Below are positions 49,556-58,193 of a DNA stretch of 64,000 bases, piece by piece. The stretch spans positions 5,464,501-5,528,500 of the forward strand of contig NZ_AP024745.1 of the NCBI RefSeq assembly GCF_019704555.1, in the 5' to 3' direction. How positions within the stretch are numbered: position 1 is the first letter of the stretch; every line of letters begins with the position of its first letter. Both the position numbers and the translations under genes were made by a program. A model generated the notes under the pieces. It saw nothing but the letters and a program-made list of their open reading frames with translations, made no database searches and was not told the DNA's origin. This DNA comes from Actinoplanes sp. L3-i22 (lineage in GTDB: Bacteria; Actinomycetota; Actinomycetes; Mycobacteriales; Micromonosporaceae).

Positions 49556-51139
49556 ATGAACAGCAACGGCGTGTCGAGACGAGACCTGCTGCGCTACATG
49601 GGCGTCCTGGGCGCGGCCACCACCATCACCGCGGGCCTGGGCGCCTGCGGGGGCGGCGGCAGCGACACCGGCGGCTCCGGGAGCAAGGCCATCGAGGCCA
49701 CCCTCGCGTTCACGCTGTCCAGCGGCTTCGACCCGATGAACGCCTCCAGCGCGGTCGCCACCACGGTCAACCAGCACGTCTTCGAGGCGCTCGTCGACCT
49801 CGACCCGATCACCCGGGCGCCCTACCCGGCGCTGGCCGCCGCACTGCCCACCCCCGGCGCCGACCAGCTCCGCTGGACGGTCACCCTGCGCGACGGGGCA
49901 AAATTCTCCGACGGTACGGCGGTGACCGCCGACGACGTCGTCTGGTCGTTCCAGCGCGCGCTCGACCCGGCGAACAAGGCGCTGATGGGCGGCTTCATCA
50001 CGTTCGTCGACAAGGTCACCGCCAAGGACGCCACCACCGTCGAGTTCACCCTGAAGACGCCGTTCAGCCTGTTCCCGCAGCGCATCGCCGTCATCAAGAT
50101 CGTGCCCCGGGCGAAGACCGGCACCGCCGCCGAGGCCAAGGCCTTCGACACCGCGCCGATCGGCTCCGGGCCGTTCACCGTGGTCAGCGCGAACGCCACG
50201 GCCGGCGTGGTGATGGGCGTCAACGCGCACTACAACGGCCCGCGCCCGGCGAAGGTCGAGAAGATCACGCTGCGGACCACCCCGGACAACACCGCCCGGC
50301 TCAACGACCTGCAGGGCGGCTCGTCCCAGGCGATCGAGGCGGTGCCCTACCTGGACGTCGCCGCGGTCACCGACGGTCGCGAGGTCGACGAGAAGCAGGC
50401 CTTCAACCAGCTGTTCCTGATGTTCAACTGCGCCGCGAAGCCGTTCGACGACAAGCGGGTGCGCCAGGCGCTGCACTACGCGATCGACACCGACAAGCTG
50501 ATCACGACCGCGGTGCAGGGCCACGCCACCGCGGCGACCAGCTACCTGGACGAGGGCAACGCCGGCTACCAGAAGGCCGCCACCGTCTACGGCTACGACC
50601 CGGACCGGGCCAAGGCGCTGCTCGCCGCGGCCGGCGCCACCGACCTGTCGTTCGAGCTGGTCACCACGGACACCGCGTTCGTCAAGGACAGCGCGCCGGT
50701 GCTGATCGACGCGTGGAAGGCGATCGGGGTCACCGCCACCCTGAACACCAACCCGTCGTCGGCCGTCTACGGCACCATCGTGCCCGGCGCCGGCTTCCGG
50801 GTCCTGGCCGCCAGCGGCGACCCGGCGGTCTTCGGCCCGGACGTCGACCTGCTGCTGCGCTGGTTCTACACCAACGAGACCTGGACCAAGAACCGGCACC
50901 GCTGGGCCGGCACCCCCGCCGCCACCCGGTGCGCGAGCCTGATCGAGGACGCCGCCAGGTCCACCGGCGCGACCCAGACCGGGCTGTGGAAGCAGGTGCT
51001 CGACCTGGTCGCCGACGAGGCGCCGCTCTACCCGGTCTTCCACGCCAAGACGATCACCGCGTTCGACCCGGCCAAGGTCACCGGCTTCCAGGGCGCCGCG
51101 ACCACCGGGCTGTACTTCCTCGGGGCCTCGCGCGGATGA
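49556..51139 (+). CDS. Dipeptide-family (DppA-like) ABC substrate-binding lipoprotein
   Basis: A 527-residue family 5 binding protein. The N-terminus SRRDLLRYMGVLGAATTITAGLGAC combines a twin-arginine motif with a lipobox Cys. Typical segments are LRDGAKFSDGTAVTADDVVWSFQRALDP, IGSGPFTVVS and KPFDDKRVRQALHYAIDTDKLI. The family imports peptides, but also sialic acid in SatABCD-type systems. The nanA-, ROK- and nanE-like genes in the same chain make sialic acid or a sialoside the likely ligand. GGAG lies 6 bases before the ATG. Confidence 0.88.
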   Translation: MNSNGVSRRDLLRYMGVLGAATTITAGLGACGGGGSDTGGSGSKAIEATLAFTLSSGFDPMNASSAVATTVNQHVFEALVDLDPITRAPYPALAAALPTPGADQLRWTVTLRDGAKFSDGTAVTADDVVWSFQRALDPANKALMGGFITFVDKVTAKDATTVEFTLKTPFSLFPQRIAVIKIVPRAKTGTAAEAKAFDTAPIGSGPFTVVSANATAGVVMGVNAHYNGPRPAKVEKITLRTTPDNTARLNDLQGGSSQAIEAVPYLDVAAVTDGREVDEKQAFNQLFLMFNCAAKPFDDKRVRQALHYAIDTDKLITTAVQGHATAATSYLDEGNAGYQKAATVYGYDPDRAKALLAAAGATDLSFELVTTDTAFVKDSAPVLIDAWKAIGVTATLNTNPSSAVYGTIVPGAGFRVLAASGDPAVFGPDVDLLLRWFYTNETWTKNRHRWAGTPAATRCASLIEDAARSTGATQTGLWKQVLDLVADEAPLYPVFHAKTITAFDPAKVTGFQGAATTGLYFLGASRG

Positions 51140-51176
51140 GCACTCCCGTGCGGGTCACTCGTGAAGGGAGCGGCGG

Positions 51177-52136
51177 ATGGATGCGTTTCTCGGCATCATC
51201 CTGCGCCGGCTGGCGGCGCTGATCCCGCTGATGCTCGGCATCATCCTGTTCATCTTCCTGGTCATGGCGCTCTCGCCGAACGACGCCGCGCTCTCCGTGC
51301 TCGGTGACCAGGCCACCGCCGAGCAGATCGCCGCGTTCAACCACGCCAACGGCCTGGACCAGCCGCTGCTGGTGCGCTACCTGGACTACCTGTGGGCGCT
51401 GGTGCACGGCGACCTGGGGCAGACCTACTCGCTGAACGCGCCGATCAGCGGCGTGATCACCGGCGCCCTGCCGGTGACGCTGCAGCTCACCGCGCTGGGC
51501 ATCACCCTGGCCGTGCTGCTGGCGCTGCTCCTGGGCGTCACCGGCGCGCTCTACCGCGACCGGTGGCCCGATCAGCTGACCCGGCTGCTGTCCATGGCCG
51601 GCATCTCCATCCCGTCGTTCTGGCTGGCCATCCTGCTGATCCAGCAGCTGTCCACGATCGGCGGCGGGTCCCTGCCCAGCGGCCACTACGTCGCCCCGGC
51701 CGAGTCGTTCGGCGGCTGGTTGCAGCACCTGATCCTGCCGGCCATCGCCCTGGCCGTGCCGACCGGCTGCGCCCTGGCCCGGGTGGTGCGCACCTCGATG
51801 GTCGAGGAGCTGGACCGGGACTACGTGCGTACCGCGATCGGCGCCGGCCTGCCGCCGATCGTGGTGGTCGGGCGCAACGTGCTGCGCAACGCCCTGCTCA
51901 CCCCGCTGACCGTGCTCGGCCTGCAGGTCGGCTACCTGATCGGCGGCGCCGTCATCATCGAGGCGATCTTCACCCTGCCCGGCATGGGCACCCAGATCAT
52001 GAGCGCGGTCCAGCAGAACGACATCGGCCTGGCCCGCGGCCTGGTGATCACGATCGCGCTCGGGTTCATCGTGGTCAACCTCGTCGTCGACCTGCTCTAC
52101 CTGGCGGCCAATCCCCGGATGCGAGGAGCGCACTGA
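51177..52136 (+). CDS. Dipeptide-family ABC permease (DppB-like)
   Basis: A 319-residue permease with six helices, beginning FLGIILRRLAALIPLMLGIILFIFLVMALSPND as in DppB/OppB. The coupling loop is DRDYVRTAIGAGLPPIVVVGRNVLRNALLTPL. The end AIFTLPGMGTQIMSAVQQNDIGLARGLVI is characteristic. It starts 37 bases after the binding protein gene, with GAAGGGAGCGGCGG upstream, and overlaps the next gene by 1 base. Confidence 0.92.
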   Translation: MDAFLGIILRRLAALIPLMLGIILFIFLVMALSPNDAALSVLGDQATAEQIAAFNHANGLDQPLLVRYLDYLWALVHGDLGQTYSLNAPISGVITGALPVTLQLTALGITLAVLLALLLGVTGALYRDRWPDQLTRLLSMAGISIPSFWLAILLIQQLSTIGGGSLPSGHYVAPAESFGGWLQHLILPAIALAVPTGCALARVVRTSMVEELDRDYVRTAIGAGLPPIVVVGRNVLRNALLTPLTVLGLQVGYLIGGAVIIEAIFTLPGMGTQIMSAVQQNDIGLARGLVITIALGFIVVNLVVDLLYLAANPRMRGAH

Positions 52137-54052
52137 TGATCGCCGCAATCCGGCGCCTGCCCCCGGCGGCCAAGGTCTGCCTCGGCTTCCTCGTCCTGGT
52201 CATCGCGATCGGCGTCGCCGCGCCCTGGCTCCTCCGGCACGACCCCACCCAGGTGGCCCTGGCGCCGCCGTCGACCGGCCCGAACGGGGACCTCTGGTTC
52301 GGCGCCGACCGGCTCGGCCGTGACCTGTTCTCCCGCCTGGTCGCCGGCACCCGGCGCTCGCTGATCGTCGGGTTCGGCTCGGCCGGGCTGGCCCTGCTGC
52401 TCGGCGCGCTGATCGGGGCGATCGCCGCGACCAGCCGCCGCGCCGCCGACGAGACGATCATGCGGCTGCTGGACGTGATCATGGCGTTCCCGACCATCGT
52501 GCTGGCCGCGATCCTGGTCGTCGCGTACGGCCACGACAGCGTGCCGGTCCTGGTCGGCGCGATCGGGTTCGTGCTGATCCCGCAGTTCGCCCGGCTGGTC
52601 CGCGCCAACGTGGCGGCCCAGTACCAGGAGGACTACGTCGCCGCGGAACGGGTCATCGGGGCCGGCCGGGCGCACATCCTGATCCGGCACGTGGCCCGCA
52701 ACTGCGCCGCCCCGATCCTGGTCTACGCCACGGTCATGGTGGCCAACGCGATCGTCTTCGAGGCGTCGCTGTCGTTCATCGGCGGCGGCCTGCAACCCGA
52801 GGCCGGCCCGTCGTCCTGGGGCAGCGTCATCGCGTACGGTCAGCAGCTGCTCGCCAGTCACGGCTGGTGGGCGACGTTCTTCCCCGGCCTGCTCATCCTG
52901 CTCACCGTGCTGTGCCTGAACATCCTGGCCGAGGGCCTCTCGGACGCCTGGGCGGCACCCGCCGCCCGGCGGCGGACCGGCGCCGGACCGGCCGCGTTCG
53001 AGCCGGTTGGCGACGACGCCGAACCGGTCGTCGCCCTGCCGGGCCTGGCCGAGGCCGCCGCCCGGCTGGCCGCCACCGCCCGCCCGCCGGTCACCGGCCC
53101 GCCGATCCTGTCGGTCCGCGACCTGCGGATCGGGTTCGCCGCCAGCCACCGCGGGGTGGACATCGTGGACGGCGTCAGCTTCGACGTGCGGCCCGGCGAG
53201 GTGCTCGGCCTGATCGGCGAGTCCGGGTGCGGCAAGTCGCTGACCGCGCTGACCCTGATGGGCCTGCAGCCGCGCGGCGCCCGGGTCGGCGGGACCGTCG
53301 ACTTCGCCGGCACCGACCTGCTCACCCTGCGCGGCGCCGACCGCCGGGCGGTGCTGGGCCGCCGGATCGCGATGATCTACCAGGACGCGCTGTCCGCGCT
53401 GAACCCGTCGATGACCGTCCGGGCGCAGCTCAAGCAGGTCATCCGGCGGGGCGGCACGCGCACCGCCGAGCAGCTGATGACCCTGGTCGGGCTCGACCCG
53501 GGGCGCACGCTGACGTCGTACCCGCATGAACTGTCCGGCGGGCAGCGCCAGCGCGTGGTGATCGCCCTGGCCCTGGCCCGCGACCCGCAGCTGGTGATCG
53601 CGGACGAGCCGACCACCGCCCTGGACGTGACCGTGCAGGCCCAGGTGATCCAGCTGCTGCTGCGCCTGCGGGCCGAGCTGGGCTTCGCGCTGATCCTGGT
53701 CTCGCACGACCTGGCCCTGGTCAGCGACGTCTGCGACCGGATCGCGGTGATGTACGGCGGCCAGATCGTCGAGGAAGGCCGGACCACCGGCGTGCTCGCC
53801 GCGCCGCTGCACCACTACACCCGCGGCCTGCTCGGGTCGGTGCTGTCGCTGGAGTCGCAGGCGCCCCGGCTGATCCAGATCCGCGGCACCGTGCCGTCCC
53901 CGGCGGACTTCCCGGCCGGTTGCCGGTTCGCCGGCCGCTGCCCCCGCGCGACCCGGGTCTGCGCCGACGAACGCCCGTCCCTGGACGACGTCAACGGCCA
54001 CCCGGCGGCCTGCCACCACCCCGCCCTGACGCTGGAAGGAAAGCCCTCATGA
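52136..54052 (+). CDS. Fused ABC permease-ATPase (DppC-DppD)
   Basis: A 638-residue fusion. Residues 1-285 are a DppC-type permease (APWLLRHDPTQVALAPPS, WFGADRLGRDLFSRLVAGTRRSL, AERVIGAGRAHILIRHVARN). An Ala/Pro-rich linker of about 40 residues follows. Residues about 325-638 are a DppD ATPase with Walker A GESGCGKSLTAL, LSGGQRQRVVIALAL, VIADEPTTALD and the oligopeptide-type C-terminal CRFAGRCPRATRVC cluster. There is no stop or frameshift at the junction. Permease-ATPase fusions are rare in this importer family. Confidence 0.9.
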   Translation: MIAAIRRLPPAAKVCLGFLVLVIAIGVAAPWLLRHDPTQVALAPPSTGPNGDLWFGADRLGRDLFSRLVAGTRRSLIVGFGSAGLALLLGALIGAIAATSRRAADETIMRLLDVIMAFPTIVLAAILVVAYGHDSVPVLVGAIGFVLIPQFARLVRANVAAQYQEDYVAAERVIGAGRAHILIRHVARNCAAPILVYATVMVANAIVFEASLSFIGGGLQPEAGPSSWGSVIAYGQQLLASHGWWATFFPGLLILLTVLCLNILAEGLSDAWAAPAARRRTGAGPAAFEPVGDDAEPVVALPGLAEAAARLAATARPPVTGPPILSVRDLRIGFAASHRGVDIVDGVSFDVRPGEVLGLIGESGCGKSLTALTLMGLQPRGARVGGTVDFAGTDLLTLRGADRRAVLGRRIAMIYQDALSALNPSMTVRAQLKQVIRRGGTRTAEQLMTLVGLDPGRTLTSYPHELSGGQRQRVVIALALARDPQLVIADEPTTALDVTVQAQVIQLLLRLRAELGFALILVSHDLALVSDVCDRIAVMYGGQIVEEGRTTGVLAAPLHHYTRGLLGSVLSLESQAPRLIQIRGTVPSPADFPAGCRFAGRCPRATRVCADERPSLDDVNGHPAACHHPALTLEGKPS

Positions 54053-55038
54053 CCGAGCCACCGCTGGCCGAGCTGCGCGACGTCAGCGTGCGGTTCCGCG
54101 CGCCGGGCAGTTCCGTCCTCAACCGCGACCGGGTGCACGCGCTCACCTCGGCCGACCTGAGCGTCGCCGCCGGCGAGACGCTCGGCGTGGTCGGCGAGTC
54201 CGGCTGCGGCAAGTCCACCCTGGTCAAGGTCCTGGTCGGGCTGCAACGCCCGACCGGCGGGACGGTCCACGTCGACGGCCGGGACCTCTGGGCGGGCAGC
54301 GCCGCCCAGCGCCGGCGGCACGTCGGCCGGCGGGTCGGGATGGTCTTCCAGGACCCGGCCACCTCGCTGAACCGCCGGCTCACCGTGCGGCGGATCATCG
54401 CCGATCCGCTCGACGTGCACCGCTGGCGCGGCCCCGCCGACCGGGCGGCCCGGGTCGCCGAGCTGATGGACCTGGTCGGGCTGCCGTCCTCGGCCCGCGA
54501 CGCGCTGCCCGGCCAGATGTCCGGCGGTCAGCGGCAGCGGGTCGCCATCGCCCGGGCCCTGGCCCTGGAACCGGCGCTGCTGGTCGCCGACGAACCCACC
54601 TCGGCGCTGGACGTGTCGGTCCGCGCGCAGATCCTCAACCTGCTGATGGACCTGCGCGCCCGGCTCGGCCTGGCGATGGTCTTCGTCTCGCACGACCTGC
54701 AGACCGTGCGGCGGGTCTCCGACCGGATCGTCACCATGTACCTCGGCCGGATCGTCGAGGAACTGCCCGCCGACCGGATCCACCAGGGCCGGCACCCGTA
54801 CACCCGGGCGCTGTTCTCGGCCGCGCCCGGCCTGCTGCACCCGATGCGGCCGATCCCGCTGACCGGCCCGGTCCCGTCGGCCGTGCACCCGCCGTCCGGC
54901 TGCCCGTTCCGGACCCGCTGCTGGCGGGCCGCCGACGAGTGCGCGGTGGCGATGCCGCCGTACGCCGCCGACGGCCGGTACCGCTGTTACCACCCCGTCA
55001 CCGATCCCGCCGATCTGCCCCTCCAGGAGCTCGCATGA
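54049..55038 (+). CDS. Dipeptide-family ABC ATP-binding protein (DppF-like)
   Basis: A 329-residue second ATPase. It has Walker A GESGCGKSTLVKVLVG, the signature MSGGQRQRVAIARAL, VADEPTSALDVSVRAQIL, SHDLQTVRRVSDRI, and the C-terminal GCPFRTRCWRAADEC Cys cluster typical of this family. The ATG overlaps the previous stop (ATGA). It pairs with the ATPase half of the fused protein to drive import. Confidence 0.93.
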   Translation: MTEPPLAELRDVSVRFRAPGSSVLNRDRVHALTSADLSVAAGETLGVVGESGCGKSTLVKVLVGLQRPTGGTVHVDGRDLWAGSAAQRRRHVGRRVGMVFQDPATSLNRRLTVRRIIADPLDVHRWRGPADRAARVAELMDLVGLPSSARDALPGQMSGGQRQRVAIARALALEPALLVADEPTSALDVSVRAQILNLLMDLRARLGLAMVFVSHDLQTVRRVSDRIVTMYLGRIVEELPADRIHQGRHPYTRALFSAAPGLLHPMRPIPLTGPVPSAVHPPSGCPFRTRCWRAADECAVAMPPYAADGRYRCYHPVTDPADLPLQELA

Positions 55039-55979
55039 CCACCGCCATCGCCACCGTGTCCAAGCTCGCCGGCGTGGTCCCCCCGGTGTGCACCCCGCTC
55101 ACCCCCGATCACCAGGTCGACGTCGCCTCGCTGCTGCGGCTGGTCGACTTCCAGCTCGCCGGCGGCGTGGACGGGCTGTTCATCCTCGGCTCGTCCAGCG
55201 AGGTCGCGTTCCTGCCCGACGCGCACCGGGCGGTCGTGATCGACACCGTGCTCCAGCACGTCGCCGGGCAGGTCCCGGTCCTGATCGGGGTGATCGACAT
55301 GACCACCCTGCGGGTCCTCGACCAGGCGAGGCGCGCGGTCCGGGCCGGCTGCGCCGGCATCGTGGCCACCGCGCCGTTCTACACCCGCACCCACCCGGCC
55401 GAGATCGAGCTGCACCTGCGCCAGATCCAGGAACAGACCCAGGTTCCGCTGTACGCCTACGACCTGCCCGTCTCGGTGCACAGCCACCTGGATCACGACA
55501 TGCTGCTGCGCCTGGCCGCGGACGGCGTGCTGGCCGGGCTGAAGGACTCCAGCGGCGACGACGCCGGGCTGCGCGACCTGATCGTGGCCCGCAACGACGC
55601 CGGCCTGACCGGCTTCAGCGTGCTGACCGGCTCCGAGCTGACCGTCGACAACGCGCTGCGGATGGGCGCCGACGGCGTGGTCCCCGGCCTCGGCAACGTC
55701 GACCCGCACGGGTACGCCACTCTTTACGCCCACGCCCGGGCCGGCGACTGGGACCGGGCCGCCCGGGAACAGGAGCGGCTGCTGCGCCTGATGCGGATCG
55801 TCCGGGCCGCCCCGGCCGGGCGGATGGGGCGCGGCTCGTCGGCGCTCGGCGCCTTCAAGACCGCGCTCAAGCTGCGCGGCGTCATCGAGCACGCGGTGAC
55901 CGCGCCGCCGCAGATCCCGCTCGACGACGCCGAGACCGAGTACGTCCGGGGCATCCTGGCCACCGCCGGGCTGCTGTGA
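55035..55979 (+). CDS. nanA: N-acetylneuraminate lyase/dihydrodipicolinate-synthase-family aldolase
   Basis: A 314-residue class I aldolase. It has the GSSSEVAFL loop (GxxxE), Tyr in LYAYDLPVS (near 137) and the Schiff-base Lys in LAGLKDSSGD (near 162). The family includes NanA (sialic acid to ManNAc and pyruvate), DapA and sugar-acid aldolases. Context with ROK kinase and NanE genes supports sialic acid lyase. The ATG overlaps the ATPase stop by 4 bases. The symbol is a context-based assignment. Confidence 0.82.
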   Translation: MTTAIATVSKLAGVVPPVCTPLTPDHQVDVASLLRLVDFQLAGGVDGLFILGSSSEVAFLPDAHRAVVIDTVLQHVAGQVPVLIGVIDMTTLRVLDQARRAVRAGCAGIVATAPFYTRTHPAEIELHLRQIQEQTQVPLYAYDLPVSVHSHLDHDMLLRLAADGVLAGLKDSSGDDAGLRDLIVARNDAGLTGFSVLTGSELTVDNALRMGADGVVPGLGNVDPHGYATLYAHARAGDWDRAAREQERLLRLMRIVRAAPAGRMGRGSSALGAFKTALKLRGVIEHAVTAPPQIPLDDAETEYVRGILATAGLL

Positions 55980-56914
55980 GCACGGACGTCGTCGCGGCCG
56001 TCGACATCGGCGGCACCAAGATCGCCGCCGGGCTGGTCGACGACACCGGCCGCGTCCGGCACCAGATCCAGGTCGCCACGCCGGCCGGGCCGGCCGCCAT
56101 CGTCGAGGTCGTCGCCGAGCTGGTCACCGGGCTGCGCTCGCGGGCCGTCGTGCGGGCCGTCGGGGTCGGCGCGCCGGGCGTGATCGACCCGGCCGCCGGG
56201 GTGGTCCGGTCGGCCACCGACATCCTGCCCGGCTGGGCCGGCACTCCGATCCGGGAGCTGCTCGCGGCCCGGCTCGGGCTGCCGGTCGCGGTGATCAACG
56301 ACGTCGGGGCCGCCGCGGTCGGCGCCGCCCGCGGTCCCGAACTGCGCGGCTACCCGGAGATCCTGCACGTCTCGGTCGGCACCGGGATCGGGGGAGCGCT
56401 GATCCGGAACGGACAGTTGGTCTCCGGTCCGCACGCGGTTGCCGGCGCGGTCGCGCACCTGCTGGTGCCGGTAGCCGGGGTGATCCCGTGCGGCTGCGGG
56501 CGCTTCGACCACCTGGAGGCGGTGGCCGCCGGACCGGCGATCGCCGCCGCCATCGCCAAGGAGACCGGTAGCGCCCCGCTGCCGTTGACCGGGGCGATCC
56601 GGGTTCCCGGGGCCGAGGCGGTGATCGCCGCGGCGGCGCGCCTGCTCGGTCGTACCCTCGCGGGTCTGGTCTGCGCTGTTGACGTTGACGCGGTCGCCCT
56701 GGGCGGTGGCGTCGTGCACGGCGTCCCCGGATTCGCCGGCCTCGTCCGGGACGCCTTGCATGCCGAGGCGCTCGCTCCGCTGCGCACCCTGCCGGTGCTG
56801 GTGCCCGGCGCCGGGGCGGACGCGCCGCTGCTGGGCGCCGCCCACCTCGCCCGACAGACCGTCGCCGGGGCGGACGCGCGCCACCTCGCCCGACAGACCG
56901 GAGTGCACCCGTGA
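55976..56914 (+). CDS. nanK: ROK-family sugar kinase (probable ManNAc kinase)
   Basis: A 312-residue kinase. ATP site AVDIGGTKIAAGLVDDTG, substrate loop GVGAPGVID, VINDVGAAAVGAA, and HVSVGTGIGGALIRNGQ. The ROK zinc motif reads CGCGRFDHLEA: the usual third Cys (GCxE) is His here, so metal binding is altered or uses His. The C-terminal end carries a short internal repeat (AGADA...HLARQT twice). The GTG start overlaps the aldolase stop. It should phosphorylate ManNAc to ManNAc-6-phosphate. Confidence 0.83.
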   Translation: MSTDVVAAVDIGGTKIAAGLVDDTGRVRHQIQVATPAGPAAIVEVVAELVTGLRSRAVVRAVGVGAPGVIDPAAGVVRSATDILPGWAGTPIRELLAARLGLPVAVINDVGAAAVGAARGPELRGYPEILHVSVGTGIGGALIRNGQLVSGPHAVAGAVAHLLVPVAGVIPCGCGRFDHLEAVAAGPAIAAAIAKETGSAPLPLTGAIRVPGAEAVIAAAARLLGRTLAGLVCAVDVDAVALGGGVVHGVPGFAGLVRDALHAEALAPLRTLPVLVPGAGADAPLLGAAHLARQTVAGADARHLARQTGVHP

Positions 56915-57588
56915 CCGTCCTCGGCAAGCTGATCGTTTCCTGCCAGGCCGGGCCGGGCCATCCGCTGCGCGACACCCCGACCATCGTCCGGATGGCCCAG
57001 GCGGCCGTCCTCGGCGGGGCCCGCGCGATCCGGTGCGGGGGAGCGGGCGGGCTCGACGACGTGCGGGCGGTCGCCGCCGCCGTCGACGTCCCGGTCATCG
57101 GGCTCACCAAGCGGGGGCGCGAGGGGGTCTTCATCACCCCGACCGTCGCGGACGCCCTCGCCGTGCTCCGGGCCGGCGCCACGATCGTCGCCGCCGACGG
57201 CACGACCCGTCCCCGGCCGGACGGGGCGCTCTTCGTCCGTACCGTCGAAGCAGTGCACGCCGAAGGCGGTCTGGTGATGGCCGATGTCTCCACCGAGGCC
57301 GAAGGCCTCGCCGCGGCCGAGGCCGGCGCCGATCTGATCGCGACGACGCTCTCCGGCTACACCCCGGCGAGCCCGGTCCGGTCCGGGCCGGACCTGGATC
57401 TGGTCGCGGCGCTCGCCCGGGCGCTGCCGTCGGCGGTGGTCGTCGCGGAGGGCCGCTACCACCAGCCGGCGCAGGTCCGCGCCGCGCTCGCCGCCGGCGC
57501 GTCCTCGGTGGTGGTCGGCACCGCCATCACCGATCCGGCCTGGATCACCGGGCGGTTCGCCGCCGGCCTGGAAGTACCATCGGCGTGA
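56911..57588 (+). CDS. nanE: N-acetylmannosamine-6-phosphate 2-epimerase
   Basis: A 225-residue TIM-barrel epimerase. It shows LIVSCQAGPGHPLRDTP, GGARAIRCGG (catalytic-type Arg region), VIGLTKR, IVAADGTTRPRP, VMADVSTEAEG and LIATTLSGYT, all typical of NanE. It converts ManNAc-6P to GlcNAc-6P for entry into amino-sugar catabolism. The GTG overlaps the kinase stop (GTGA). It is the end of the chain; nagA and nagB are not in the window. Confidence 0.92.
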   Translation: MTVLGKLIVSCQAGPGHPLRDTPTIVRMAQAAVLGGARAIRCGGAGGLDDVRAVAAAVDVPVIGLTKRGREGVFITPTVADALAVLRAGATIVAADGTTRPRPDGALFVRTVEAVHAEGGLVMADVSTEAEGLAAAEAGADLIATTLSGYTPASPVRSGPDLDLVAALARALPSAVVVAEGRYHQPAQVRAALAAGASSVVVGTAITDPAWITGRFAAGLEVPSA

Positions 57589-57669
57589 CCGATCGACGGA
57601 GGTGATCGCGGTGCGCACCTGCTTATGACGGCCCCGGCCCGGGGCGTCACGGAGCCGAAAGGTGCCCGG

Positions 57670-57999
57670 ATGAGCAGGACCGACAAGACCCGCCCCTGGT
57701 GGGTCCAGATGGCCGACGCGCCGATGGTGGCGGGCCGGCCGGTGCACGACCACCGGCGCGGGGAGTGCACGCTGCCGGAGCGGATCACCGCGGAGAGCGC
57801 CCGGCCGGGGGAGGGCTGCTTCTGGGGCCTGACGCGGTCGTACTGGTTCCGCCGCGTCGAGAGCCACGGCTACCGGGAGTGGAGTCTCCAGCGCCGCGCG
57901 GACCGCCGCCGCAGCCGGCATGAGGCCCGCCGAGCGGTCCGGCATCAGGCCCGCCGAGCGGTAGGAGGCGGGCCCGGCGCCGGGCCCGCCGGGCGGTAA
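57670..57999 (+). CDS. Hypothetical protein with a tandem basic repeat
   Basis: A 109-residue protein of unknown family. The first 75 residues contain a Trp/Arg-rich pattern (TRPWWVQMADAPMVAGRPVHDH, GCFWGLTRSYWFRRVESHGYREW). Two tandem copies of RH(E/Q)ARRAV follow, encoded by a 24-base direct repeat, then a Gly/Pro-rich end overlapping a perfect palindrome. The start is set at the Met of MSRTDKTRPW; an upstream in-frame ATG at 57625 is possible. Confidence 0.55.
   Translation: MSRTDKTRPWWVQMADAPMVAGRPVHDHRRGECTLPERITAESARPGEGCFWGLTRSYWFRRVESHGYREWSLQRRADRRRSRHEARRAVRHQARRAVGGGPGAGPAGR
57915..57962 (+). repeat. Tandem 24-base direct repeat
   Basis: Two adjacent copies (57915-57938 and 57939-57962) differ at one base (CATGAGG versus CATCAGG). 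They keep the reading frame and encode an 8-residue Arg-rich repeat. Such a near-perfect copy indicates recent slippage. Confidence 0.85.
57967..57990. terminator. Perfect 24-base GC palindrome
   Basis: The bases from GGCGGGCCCGGC through its exact reverse complement form a 12-base inverted repeat without a loop, immediately after the tandem repeat and 9 bases before the stop codon. It may be a terminator-like structure or a recombination-prone site. Confidence 0.4.
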
Positions 58000-58193
58000 G
58001 AGGTCGGTAAGAAAACGGATTTAGTACGCCGTATCCCGCATCCTCCCGGGAATACTCGGCCAGGTCATCGGCGCGAGTCAGAGCCCCTGCCGCGCCCACG
58101 ATCGTGCCAATCCGGCGATCCCCCGTCCCGCGCCTTGATCATCGAACGGCGCTGGACGGCGGAGCGCGCCGCGAACCGGGAGGCCTTGCCCTG

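Noticed and set aside
52097..54019. 640-codon antisense frame opposite the permease-ATPase fusion
   Set aside because: Asp/Gln/Arg-rich shadow composition and no start context.
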